Assembly: GCF_000262305.1 (NCBI RefSeq)
Contig: NC_017910.1
Span: 2,232,001-2,296,000 of the forward strand
Source: Shimwellia blattae DSM 4481 = NBRC 105725
Lineage (GTDB): Bacteria; Pseudomonadota; Gammaproteobacteria; Enterobacterales; Enterobacteriaceae
Length of the DNA stretch: 64,000 bases
Direction: 5' to 3'
Part shown: one piece after another, positions 9,579-19,215 of the stretch
How the letters are laid out: each line of letters starts with the position of its first letter
Numbering within the stretch: position 1 is the first letter of the stretch
Made by a program: the position numbers and the translations under genes
Notes under the pieces: model-generated
What the model saw: the letters and a program-made list of their open reading frames with translations, nothing else
The model's database searches: none
What the model was told of the DNA's origin: nothing

Positions 9579-10252
9579 GCGATTAAACCGTGAATTCTCG
9601 CCATCTGTTCAAGCGCAAGAATCCTCTGACATGAAGCAGTGAGCGCGTCAGCAATAGCCTTCACTTCTGCCTGAGTTGGTGGATTGCTGACAGCGAAAGT
9701 CTGGTCAGCGTTGAATGCGGCAAGATTTGGTGTGCCAGCCCCCGCAGTCCATCCAGTTTGCTGCGGGCCGACCACCTTAGTGCCATCAACAGAAAGATAC
9801 CCGGCAACATCAAGAGCGCCAGATAATGACTGCTCCGCAGTATCGGATGTCGATACGTAATCACCCTGAATTGCAGCAACATCGCTCTGCAATGCTGATA
9901 CGTCTGTCTGCAATGCTGATACATCACTTTCAACAGATTTCACGCGCCCATCCAGAGCGGAAATATTCTCTTCTGCATTGGTGATTCGCGTTTCATGATT
10001 GCCAAGTTCGGCCTCTGCGGCAGTCAGGCGCGATGCATGGTCTGCAAGTTCGATATCCTGCTCGTCGTTCCTCACCTGCGCATCATACGCCCCGCCTCCT
10101 GCGTCATTTGCCTTCTGAGCTACCTTCGTTGCATCACTCGTCTGTTCCAGAACATATTGCCGGTAAGCCGGAGAAAATGCCGTTGGCAGCGATGAAGCCA
10201 TGACGCCAACAGCCTGTAACACTACAGGTTCATTCAGTGAGTTATCTGCCAT
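9575..10252 (-). CDS. Tail needle, P22 gp26-like
   Basis: 225 residues. The N-terminus (MADNSLNEPVVLQA) is the plug-binding segment of gp26. Residues about 50-150 are a trimeric coiled coil with heptads and the repeats VSALQTD-VSALQSD-VAAIQGD. The C-terminal part (GPQQTGWTAGAG, FAVSNPPTQAEVKAIADAL) is the knob-like tip shared with other phage needles and fibres. It plugs the portal vertex after packaging and pierces the outer membrane at infection. The ATG at 10252 is chosen over the TTG 9 bp upstream: it matches gp26 and has AGGG at a good distance. Confidence 0.88.
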   Translation of the reverse strand: MADNSLNEPVVLQAVGVMASSLPTAFSPAYRQYVLEQTSDATKVAQKANDAGGGAYDAQVRNDEQDIELADHASRLTAAEAELGNHETRITNAEENISALDGRVKSVESDVSALQTDVSALQSDVAAIQGDYVSTSDTAEQSLSGALDVAGYLSVDGTKVVGPQQTGWTAGAGTPNLAAFNADQTFAVSNPPTQAEVKAIADALTASCQRILALEQMARIHGLIA

Positions 10253-10253
10253 T

Positions 10254-11672
10254 TTATTCAACCCTAATCTGACAACCAGACAGCGTTACCGGAGATTTAG
10301 TGATTACCCGAATCTTGAATGCCAGGTTCTTGCGAATGCGTCCAACCCGACTCCAGAGCACGCGGCGGCTGTATACGAATGGCTTATTGTGGTCAATCAT
10401 CTGCTCCCGGCCGTAGTTGATACCGTCATCAGTAGCGGATATGAATAACCGGTCAGCAATTTGGGCAACGCCAGTCGATGCTTCAAGCTCGAAATCGAAA
10501 CATCTGGCATTGTCAGCCTTGAAATACGGCGTGAATAAAAGGAACTCCTGCTGTTTATCATACTGGCTGCTGATATCAGTGCGCAGAGTGCCTGTAACAG
10601 CCTCCCCCTTGTCGCCGCAGGTAATGGCATTGTCTTCGTATATAAAATCAATGCCGCGATAAACATCATCGTACAGGCCTGTCTTCAGCACAGCCCACTG
10701 AGGTCCATTCTGGCTCGCTGCTGCGTCATAAACGAGGACGTGATTCGTCAAGTGGATAATCAGCAATTCATGAGCATCAAAACGCAGTGTTTCCATTACT
10801 GCATTGCTTAACTGCTCTGCTGTGTACCCTCTGATAATCTTCTCAATGTACGCAGTCGCTATCGGCGACGTCTGGCCGGATGCAACGATATAGACCGATG
10901 GCGCGCCGGTAGCCGGATGACTGATGATTGCGAAGTTATCCATGAATGGCGTCTTGCAGAACGTACCGGCAATTCCTTTCTGGACCATATAGCTGGGATT
11001 GACGACATACAGAGCAGCACCGGCCGTAGTTGCACCGGTCAGGGTGAAATACTCAATTGTCGATGTGCCAAACGTGACAATGTAGTCATGCCATACACCC
11101 ATACCAATAATTCCATCGGGCTGTGATTCAGCCCGGTATTCAGCACTGTATCTGTCTGGATGCGACTCATCCTCAATGTCAGAAATGAAAAAGGAATCTG
11201 TACCTTCTTTGCTCCAGGCATAGCGGCCACGCACTCGCACAACATCCCGGGCTGAGCCAAGCTCATACTGCGCGTATCCGGTACTGCTGTCCCAGTTCGC
11301 AATCGTGTTAATTCCACCGTCATAACGATACTCGACAACATTTCCGCCAGTGATCAGCGCCTGGCTGGTTCGACTGTGCGCCATTGGCGTCCTGGCGCTT
11401 CCGGTGACATTTGCCACCTCTGTAGTGCCGCGATACAGTTTCCCGCCGCATACTCGATACACAGCATTCTGAGACGTGTTGAACTGAACGCCACGCGATA
11501 TACCAGCAACCTCGCTACGCTTCTCTATGCCTGGAAAGGAGCGCAAATAGCCACTACTGTTGAGTATCTCTTTGGGAGTAGCCAGAAGATTAACGGGCAG
11601 GAAGTCTATATAGTCGGCGTCTTTCGCGCTTTTGCCGTTTCCGCGCATCAATGGGAGTTGCTGAATAGGCAT
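10254..11672 (-). CDS. Tail accessory factor, P22 gp10-like
   Basis: 472 residues, the same length as P22 gp10, and similar along its whole length (MPIQQLPLMRGNGK start, YLRSFPG, YRVCGGKLYRG, SHPATGAPSVYI, SPVTLSGCQIR end). Gp10 binds below the gp4 ring and closes the head, and carries needle and tailspikes. The stop lies 1 bp before the needle start. Confidence 0.92.
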   Translation of the reverse strand: MPIQQLPLMRGNGKSAKDADYIDFLPVNLLATPKEILNSSGYLRSFPGIEKRSEVAGISRGVQFNTSQNAVYRVCGGKLYRGTTEVANVTGSARTPMAHSRTSQALITGGNVVEYRYDGGINTIANWDSSTGYAQYELGSARDVVRVRGRYAWSKEGTDSFFISDIEDESHPDRYSAEYRAESQPDGIIGMGVWHDYIVTFGTSTIEYFTLTGATTAGAALYVVNPSYMVQKGIAGTFCKTPFMDNFAIISHPATGAPSVYIVASGQTSPIATAYIEKIIRGYTAEQLSNAVMETLRFDAHELLIIHLTNHVLVYDAAASQNGPQWAVLKTGLYDDVYRGIDFIYEDNAITCGDKGEAVTGTLRTDISSQYDKQQEFLLFTPYFKADNARCFDFELEASTGVAQIADRLFISATDDGINYGREQMIDHNKPFVYSRRVLWSRVGRIRKNLAFKIRVITKSPVTLSGCQIRVE

Positions 11673-11680
11673 TATTCACC

Positions 11681-12163
11681 CTATGGATTAGGCACATCGC
11701 CATCTATCGGTGGTAAGTCGCCAAGGTAATAGCGATCTGCTGTGTATAAGTCGTACTTATTGCCCTGACCAACTGGAAAGTCACCTCGGCGGCGCATTGA
11801 TGGAACAATCAGCGTATCGGTGAGCAGCGCGTCGTATGAACGCTGTGCATTTATCAGCACTCCAGAAGAAGGTTCAAGGTTGTAATCTGAAAGGATGCGC
11901 AACATCAGCTGATAACCGACAGCCTGCATGTATTTCCGAGGCAATCCTGAATCATCATCGGGTAAAGGTTCTTCGCCATCTGCCGCAAACAGGTAGCCGA
12001 TATCGCCAGGATTAATCTGCCACTCGTACATCATATTTTCGAGGTCTTGAATGGCGTCCTCAACTGACTGAGGCTCAACGTCTGTAAGTGATGCATTTGA
12101 TGCAATTGCTGGCTTTCTAAGGGCGAAAAGTACGATGTCACCCTTTGTCAGAGTCGTTGCCAT
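11681..12163 (-). CDS. Tail accessory factor, P22 gp4-like
   Basis: 160 residues (P22 gp4 has 166). It begins MATTLTKGDIVLFALRK and contains SVEDAIQDLENMMYEWQ and a DDSGLPRKYMQAVGYQLMLR-type helix as in the head-completion adaptor. Twelve copies bind the portal after packaging. P22 gp4 also has reported murein-hydrolase activity; I see no motif here that proves it. It overlaps the preceding small gene by 26 bp. Confidence 0.88.
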   Translation of the reverse strand: MATTLTKGDIVLFALRKPAIASNASLTDVEPQSVEDAIQDLENMMYEWQINPGDIGYLFAADGEEPLPDDDSGLPRKYMQAVGYQLMLRILSDYNLEPSSGVLINAQRSYDALLTDTLIVPSMRRRGDFPVGQGNKYDLYTADRYYLGDLPPIDGDVPNP

Positions 12164-12323
12164 TTTCTGCCGCCTTACGTCCGCGCTTGGTTGCTGGCTT
12201 GAGGTCGTCTACTGATGCAACGAAACCTAGCTTTTCGTAAATCGGGAAGTCTTTTTCTGCGATAACTGCCTGTACATGCCCAGCTTCGTTATCTGCGGTA
12301 AGGAACACGCTCATGCGATCCAT
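12138..12323 (-). CDS. Small protein between coat and gp4 genes
   Basis: 61 residues, beginning MDRMSVFLTADNEAGHVQAVIAEKDFP and ending in a basic then acidic tail (KPATKRGRKAAE). The middle (FPIYEKLGFVASVDDLKP) looks like a small globular domain. Small genes of unknown function occur here in P22-like phages. AGGAGATAAC lies just upstream of ATG 12323. The end overlaps gp4 in another frame. Function unknown. Confidence 0.6.
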   Translation of the reverse strand: MDRMSVFLTADNEAGHVQAVIAEKDFPIYEKLGFVASVDDLKPATKRGRKAAENGNDSDKG

Positions 12324-12363
12324 GTTATCTCCTCAAAAAGTAAGGGGCCGAAGCCCCTTGTGA

Positions 12364-13638
12364 TTACGGATTACCGAAGAACTGTCCACCCATATGTGGG
12401 TTGAAGCACACATAGGCTGGCAACAGGTCGAAACGCATTTTCTGCACGTTGGCGTCACCGTCCGAGTATTTGTGAACACGGATAGAGAAACCTTCGTAAG
12501 TAGCAACGGCTGAGTCGATGCTATTCAGTTTGGGAAGTGGGATGGTGCCCAGGCCGCAGAAGAACTTGTTATAGAACAGATTCGGCTTCATTGTCTGACC
12601 TGCAGTACCGATGACGGTTACTTCATCTCCTGCATCTACCTGATGGCTTACTGCATTGTACTGCGAGTTAGTGGTGTCATAAATCGGCACGCCAGACAGC
12701 GTTACAGTAACTGCGCCACCTGCGGTGGAGTTGGCGTCAGACAGAACCGTTGCAGTGAAGCTAATCGGTGCGGAACCATTATACAGAACCTGCTTAGATT
12801 GCTGCTGCAGCCAGTAGGTGTTAGTGAACTTAATCTGATCGCCTGCTTTCAGGAAGCCGGTAACAGAAGCAGTTGCGCCAGTCAGCGTTACAGTGAACTG
12901 ATAGGTATCTTTCACTGCGTTATAGGTTACTGTAGGTGCAGTCTGCACTGTCAGAGTGCCACCAAATGCGCCTTGAGTGCGAGATGCCAGACCGTTAGAC
13001 ATCAGAGCGCGGATGCCGCCGAAGTTTCCTGAAATCTGCGCATCTTCCCATGCTGAGCGAATCAGTTGATCGCTTCCGTGCAAGCCTGATTGAGCATCAG
13101 CAAGGCGCTGAGCTGACCACGGGTCCATTACGGCGTAGTTTTCCCCAGTCTTGATGCCGAGGTCTTTCATGAATGAACCGGTCTGCGCCACGTCTGACCA
13201 TTTGTTAATTGGAGTGTTAGGACTCCCCAATGACAATGCACCATTGCTCATCATGAACTGAGCAAGCTCAGTCTCTAGGTCGGTGACAATTCGCTCGCGG
13301 ACTGGCTGAAGGATTTCGTCCAACTGGTTCAGCTTAATGGCTTCTTCCAGTTGACCATATTCAACGGCAACGGTGATGTAGTTACCTACACGCCCGGTTG
13401 CTTTGCCGGATATCAGGTTGTTCTTTGCCTGACCGGAAATGTCACCGGTTTCGGTTCGCTTTGATGCGAACTGATGCGGACGCTTGAAGCTGACGCTATC
13501 ACCGGTGCTGGAGTTGATTTCACCTGCCAGCAGTTGGCGGTCTACGGTTTTAGCGAGAACCAGGTCGGACATGAAGCCCGGCAGGAATTTTTTCAGAACG
13601 ATTTGACTGACGTTACTGTCGAGATTGTTAGTAGCCAT
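12364..13638 (-). CDS. Major coat protein, P22 gp5-like
   Basis: 424 residues, close to P22 gp5 (430). It has the N-terminal segment SNVSQIVLKKFLPGF, the loop KRPHQFASKRTETGDISG, and an inserted Ig-like I-domain in the middle (about 220-345, VKDTYQFTVTLTGATASVTG onward). The order scaffold-coat-gp4-gp10 supports the call. A short GC hairpin followed by few Ts lies between this stop and the next gene, near 12340-12362. Confidence 0.92.
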   Translation of the reverse strand: MATNNLDSNVSQIVLKKFLPGFMSDLVLAKTVDRQLLAGEINSSTGDSVSFKRPHQFASKRTETGDISGQAKNNLISGKATGRVGNYITVAVEYGQLEEAIKLNQLDEILQPVRERIVTDLETELAQFMMSNGALSLGSPNTPINKWSDVAQTGSFMKDLGIKTGENYAVMDPWSAQRLADAQSGLHGSDQLIRSAWEDAQISGNFGGIRALMSNGLASRTQGAFGGTLTVQTAPTVTYNAVKDTYQFTVTLTGATASVTGFLKAGDQIKFTNTYWLQQQSKQVLYNGSAPISFTATVLSDANSTAGGAVTVTLSGVPIYDTTNSQYNAVSHQVDAGDEVTVIGTAGQTMKPNLFYNKFFCGLGTIPLPKLNSIDSAVATYEGFSIRVHKYSDGDANVQKMRFDLLPAYVCFNPHMGGQFFGNP

Positions 13639-13651
13639 TTAGCAGTTTCCT

Positions 13652-14536
13652 TTATTCGATTTTTGCGCCGGGGCAGAGTTTGTTGAAGTCGTCTTGTTTC
13701 GCATCAGCGCCGCCACCGCGAACTTCCGGCTCTGGTTTGATGGCTTTCTTGGGTTTCGGTGCAAGGCTAACCTGCTTGCTAATCTGACCTAAGAGAAATG
13801 CTGCGCGAATTGGGTCTGTCTCAGCGGCTACACGCTGGCGTAGTTGTGGGTTCTTTCCGAGCGCATAGGCGATCAGTTCCGAACCTTCGTCTGCTGCATG
13901 AATCAGAATTTCCTGCTGAATCACTGGAAGCTCACGACGAACGATTTCCTCTGTCTCCCGATAGTCTTTAACCGGTAGCTTTGTTGCTCGTTCCTGGTGC
14001 TTCTGTAAGCGTTGCTGGAACTTCTGAATATTCTCCTGCTGCTGACGTTCCTGTTGCTGCTTCTGCTGATCGGCACGGCTCTTTTTCTCATGCCAGTCAG
14101 TCACCGCCTGTTCAAACGCCGCCTCGTCGTAGTCGCACGACTCAAGAGTCGGCTTTGGAGGCAATGCGTCTGATTGCGGTTGCTGCACCTCTGCCGGCTT
14201 GGATTGAATCTCCTCAAGTTGGCGACGCAGTTCCCGTAATTCTTTATCTTTCTCGCGATTGTTCTTGCGTAAATCTTTCACCCACTGAGGGGCTGGTTGA
14301 CCATCAACGTGTTCGTCATCCTCTTCAGTAAGCGGTATTTCTTCATCACCGATACGCAGGGAGTATTCATCCTGCTGCTCTTCGGCCTGTTCACTTTCGG
14401 CAGTAACCTCTTGCTCAGTATCGGCCTGGTCTTTCTTCTCAGGCTGCTCTTGTTGCTCAGTGGTCACTTCTTCGGCTGATTCCTGTTTTTCAGACAGGTC
14501 AATAACCTGACCGTCGATGATCAGTTCGCTTTCCAT
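13652..14536 (-). CDS. Scaffolding protein, P22 gp8-like
   Basis: 294 residues (P22 gp8 has 303). It is very acidic and Glu/Gln-rich in the N-terminal third (EEVTTEQQEQPEKKDQ region), with long coiled-coil helices (residues about 85-195) and a basic C-terminal helix pair (LAPKPKKAIKPEPEVRG, then KLCPGAKIE), where coat binding resides in P22. It directs coat assembly and then leaves the prohead. It lies directly before the coat gene. Confidence 0.88.
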   Translation of the reverse strand: MESELIIDGQVIDLSEKQESAEEVTTEQQEQPEKKDQADTEQEVTAESEQAEEQQDEYSLRIGDEEIPLTEEDDEHVDGQPAPQWVKDLRKNNREKDKELRELRRQLEEIQSKPAEVQQPQSDALPPKPTLESCDYDEAAFEQAVTDWHEKKSRADQQKQQQERQQQENIQKFQQRLQKHQERATKLPVKDYRETEEIVRRELPVIQQEILIHAADEGSELIAYALGKNPQLRQRVAAETDPIRAAFLLGQISKQVSLAPKPKKAIKPEPEVRGGGADAKQDDFNKLCPGAKIE

Positions 14537-14549
14537 TGATTACTCCTGA

Positions 14550-16418
14550 TTAACTCGGCAGTGAGTCTGCCGGTGACTGTGGTGATGGGATTTGTTGCTG
14601 TTGAGACTCGGCCACGTCTTTAAGAAGCCTGATGGCCTCCATAACTGCCTTGTCATCGATATTTCTGGCCTGAGCCAACTTGTATACGGTATTGGCCTGA
14701 CTCTCCATTGCATCCTGTTGTGCGGTGAATGCTTTGATTTGAGTCTGTGCTGTCTCGTTGTTGGCTTTCTGTACTTCGGCCTGAGCTGCAACCATTTGAG
14801 CTTGCGCCAGAACCATATTCGCATCTGGCTGGCTTTGCGCTGCTGCTTGAGCTTGCTGAACAAGTGCCTGCTCTTTGGCATTGCGTGGCTTGACAATTCC
14901 TGCGGTAAGCAACTTGTTACGGTTGTATTCCTTGTAATCGTCAAGACCCTCGCCATCCATGTTTTCCATAATCAGGCCGCGAATGATGCCGGCATCTGGG
15001 TCTTGAGGTGCCATGGTGCTCAGCACGCTTGTTAGCGCTGCAACTGTTGCGTCACGCCGTGCTGTATAGCTTGGCCCGACATCAACGGTGACATCGTAAC
15101 GACCGGTTGAAAGGTCATTCAGTGCGACAACTTGTCCAGTCTGTCGGTCAACAACCTGCGCATTCATCAGCGCAATGTCATCTGTTCCGTCTTCGTTGAC
15201 AACACGCACCTCGCGATCTGAACCGTAAACCTCACGAGCCATTGACAACCAGACCTCACCGGCTCGCTTCAGGCTCTTAGCCATATTGTCCAGGTAGATG
15301 AACGATGCCATATCTGCGCGGTTCATCAGGTTGTTAACCGTTTCCTGTGCGATATTGCTAGGCATCTGCTGCATTGCCTGGCTCCCGCCAGTTACTTCTT
15401 GAATGTCTGCACTGGTCTGCTGCAGTAACGCTGCCAGAGCCTGATTCATGACTGCCGGCTGCGTGTAACCTGCTGGGGTAGCACCTGCAATGATGTTTCC
15501 AGCCTTATCCTTCACCTCACGCAGTGGCAGGAACGCAGGACGCTTCTTGTTGCGAGCCTCCCAATGCTTTTCGAGCCCTCGAATTTGCTCCATGCCGACA
15601 ATAGGAATTTGCCCAGGGTCTTGCGCTGCCGTGTCGGCAAGCATTGAAACCTGCAGGTTATACAAGCGCTGCGGGTCCATAGCTTTCGCAATGTGACCTT
15701 CTACGCGCTCAATATCGTCGATGAACCAGCGTTTACCATATACCGGGATGAGCGGGATATGTTCGCCTGGAATGCGTCTAGGCTTCTCAAGGAAGTTATG
15801 ACCATCCACCACTGATACATAAACACGGCGGCGCTTAACTGAGCGACGCGCAACCTCCTGGAATCTAGAAAGAGCCAACTCATCTTCGATATCTTCAATC
15901 TGGTCGCTGTCGTAGGTAGCAATCTCGCCAGTGATTGGCTGGCGATAGCTGATTACATCTACAGACTCTTTGCGCACCTCGTAATACTTGGCGATGTAAA
16001 CAACATCAGGCTCAAACCAGTCGTATTCCCAACTGGTCATTGTGGTTACATCGAGAGAAGCTGGAGGTGTCTTCCCATATTCGGCCTCGTACTTCTCAGG
16101 CGAAAGTGAGTACATGCAGAACGCCCATAGAGCGTCTGACTTGTCGTACTTCTTCGCGTCAGGGTCAAACCATACGGAGCGTGAAGGGTCATATACCGGC
16201 TCGATAGCTATGCGCTGGCGCTCATCCATCGGGTCGTATTCGTTGACCAGCATCGAGGTTAGGCGGAAGCAGCCAAATCCACCCGTTGCGGCGTCGTCAA
16301 ATGCGTTATCGCAAGCCTCTCCACCATCAGTCTCTTCGTAGTCAGCGCGGAACAGGCCATTCAGCTTGTTGGCTAACTCTTCACTAGCCTCTTTGTCACC
16401 AGGACGAAACTTAACGGT
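14550..16418 (-). pseudogene. Portal protein, P22 gp1-like: 3' part, cut off by an IS element
   Basis: About 622 codons of the portal. Read from 16418 downward, the frame starts ITVKFRPGDKEASEE and runs through FRADYEETDGGEACDN to the end of the gene. Joining this to 18959-19213 and removing one copy of the 3-bp duplication restores one open frame of about 707 residues (P22 gp1 has 725). The C-terminal part has the long Gln/Ala-rich helical barrel (AQAAAQSQPDANMVLAQAQ). Without an intact portal no DNA can be packaged, so the prophage cannot make infectious particles. Confidence 0.9.
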
Positions 16419-16493
16419 GATTGTAGTGGTTTACTGAATTTGGCCACCTGAACAGAGGTGATATGCTCATCTCAGAACAATACAGGTGTCCCA

Positions 16494-17446
<953 letters not shown>

Positions 17447-17474
17447 ACTCATTCTAATATACTTTCAAATACCG

Positions 17475-17625
17475 GATCGGACTGACCCGTGCTGGGATTG
17501 GCCCAGATGCCTTTGTGTTGACCTGTCGTCCGATTCAGGTATTTCCCGGGCATAGCCGGGCCCAGCGTTTGTGACCTGATAGGAGCTTTGTGCTGCATCC
17601 CGAGTGTCCTGTCCGGCGATGGGGA
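17475..17625 (+). ncRNA. Probable IS110 bridge RNA
   Basis: Bridge RNAs of IS110 recombinases are encoded in this non-coding end. The region can fold into stems: GCTGGG (17491-17496) with CCCAGC further on, ACCTG-loop-CAGGT (17521-17540), and CCCGG-loop-CCGGG near 17546-17560. TGGGAT at 17493-17498 equals the six target bases just left of the insertion. ATAGGAGC at 17579-17586 equals the element's right tip (18724-18731). GAGT at 17602-17605 is complementary to its first four bases (ACTC). These are the positions expected of left-target and donor guides. The RNA ends are estimates. Confidence 0.65.
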
Positions 17626-17656
17626 TGGTTGTGCTACCAATATCTGGGGGCAAACC

Positions 17657-18727
17657 ATGCAAAATGACTGTCAATCTCCTGAAAGCGTGATCCTGGGTGT
17701 CGATACACACCTTGATGTTCATGTCGGTGCTGTTATCAGTCAGGCAGGTAAACTGCTTGGCACCCGTATTATTCAAACAAATCAAACGGGCTATCTTGAA
17801 CTACTTGATTGGGCTCGCTCTTTTGGGATCCTCGAACGAGCTGGCATTGAGGGAACCGGGACGTATGGCGCTGCGTTAACACGTTTTCTCATTAAGAATA
17901 GTATTTATGTTGTTGAAGTTAACCGGCCAGATCGCTCAAAACGCCGCCTTGAAGGGAAGTCAGATCCTCTGGATGCAGAGAATGCAGCCCGGACAGTACT
18001 TTCAGGGAGCAGCAAGGCCATACCAAAAATGCAGTCCGGCGCGTGTGAAGCTCTCCGGATTATCAGTGTTGCCCGACGCAGTGCAGTAAAAGCCCGCACG
18101 CAGGCGATTAATCAGCTTCGTGCGCTGCTGGTGAGTGCCCCTCAGGATGTTCGCGACAAACTCTGGAAATCGAAACCACACGAATGCGTAACCGCCTGCA
18201 TTAACAGCGAGGTGTCAGAGTACTCCCCCTTACGGATAGCCCTGTGTAGCACGCTTCGAAGTCTTGCTAAACGATGGATAGTCCTGACTGAAGAGCTGAA
18301 TGAACTGGACGAATCTCTGGATAAACTGACCCGCAAATATGCCAGTAATCTTCGTAGCCAGTTTGGGGTAGGCCCACAGACGGCTGCGACGCTGCTGGCC
18401 GTTGCAGGTGATAACCCCGAACGTTTAAAAAATGAAGCGGCTCTGGCTTCGCTCTGTGGTGTAAATCCGTTACCAGCATCATCAGGAAAAACTGTCAGGC
18501 ACAGATTAAACCGCGGAGGCTCACGTGAAGCTAACAACGCCCTGTGGACAATAGCCCTTGTGCGTATGCGTAGTGATCCGCGCACAAAAATCTATGTAAA
18601 CAGACGAACGGGTGAAGGGTTGTCGACCAAAGAGATCCTGAGATGCCTGAAACGCTACATCGTCCGTGAACTCTATCCATTGATTTTATCGGACCTCGCC
18701 TATGCCAATCGCCCGCTCTTGACATAG
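17657..18727 (+). CDS. IS110-family transposase (DEDD recombinase)
   Basis: 356 residues. N-terminal RuvC-like DEDD domain: D16 in GVDTHLDVHVG, the Glu in GIEGTGTYG, and two Asp in KSDPLDAENAAR. The C-terminal Transposase_20 domain has GVGPQTAATLLAVAG, LASLCGVNP and the catalytic-serine region PASSGKTVRHRLNRGG. ATG 17657 is preferred over the upstream ATG 17588, since the family starts shortly before the first Asp. It looks complete and possibly active. It catalyses RNA-guided strand exchange without a DDE chemistry. Confidence 0.92.
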   Translation: MQNDCQSPESVILGVDTHLDVHVGAVISQAGKLLGTRIIQTNQTGYLELLDWARSFGILERAGIEGTGTYGAALTRFLIKNSIYVVEVNRPDRSKRRLEGKSDPLDAENAARTVLSGSSKAIPKMQSGACEALRIISVARRSAVKARTQAINQLRALLVSAPQDVRDKLWKSKPHECVTACINSEVSEYSPLRIALCSTLRSLAKRWIVLTEELNELDESLDKLTRKYASNLRSQFGVGPQTAATLLAVAGDNPERLKNEAALASLCGVNPLPASSGKTVRHRLNRGGSREANNALWTIALVRMRSDPRTKIYVNRRTGEGLSTKEILRCLKRYIVRELYPLILSDLAYANRPLLT

Positions 18728-18734
18728 GAGCGTC

Positions 18735-18950
18735 AATAGCCCGATGGAACGCTTCTTCAGAAGTCTGAAAAACGAGTGGGTGCCAGTGACAGGCTATATA
18801 AACTTTAGCGAAGCAGCTCATGCGATCACAGACTATATCGTCGGGTATTACAGCTCGCTAAGGCCGCATGACTATAACGGTGGGTTACCCCCAAACGAAT
18901 CGGAAAACCGATACTGGAAAAACTCTAAACCCGTGGCCAGTTTTAGTTGA
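18735..18950 (+). pseudogene. IS3-family OrfB, 3' part
   Basis: Continues OrfB after the inner element: NSPMERFFRSLKNEWVP with the third catalytic residue (Glu of MERFF), then DYIVGYYSSLRPH and the usual C-terminus NSKPVASFS. Separated from its 5' part by 1.29 kb. Confidence 0.9.
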
Positions 18951-18958
18951 CCACTACA

Positions 18959-19213
18959 GATGCGGTTATTTCGATACTCAGCAATGATGCGGTTAAGCTC
19001 TGTCGCTACCTTGTTAATCTCGAACTTTGGATACTTCTCAAACTGGTCATCGAGTTTAGTCCCTGCTGCTGTAGAGCCTTCCCATTGCCCGCCTGGGACG
19101 CGAGCAAAACGGGTAGCCTCAATGCATTTCTCGCGTACATCCTGTTGCGGCGTGTACGCACGGTCGAACCTGAGCATCACGCGCTCATGTTTTTTCTCTA
19201 ATGTTTCTGCCAT
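18959..19213 (-). pseudogene. Portal protein, P22 gp1-like: 5' part
   Basis: 85 codons from ATG 19213 (AETLEKKHERVMLRFDRAY, then FARVPGGQWEGSTAAG, ending in EYRNNRI) before the IS junction. The frame then runs 28 codons into the IS3 end. The rest is at 14550-16418. It follows the large terminase gene by 2 bp. Confidence 0.9.
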
Positions 19214-19215
19214 GT

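Larger units (their letters stand above)
17447..18734 (+). mobile_element. IS110-family element inserted in the IS3 transposase gene
   Basis: About 1288 bp. Removing it rejoins the OrfB codons GNCWD and NSPMERFF without a frame change, so the borders are good to about one base (a single A is ambiguous). There is no target duplication and no terminal inverted repeat, as typical of IS110. The layout is a 210-nt non-coding left end, one recombinase gene, and only 7 nt after its stop, which fits the IS110 subgroup rather than IS1111. Confidence 0.9.
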
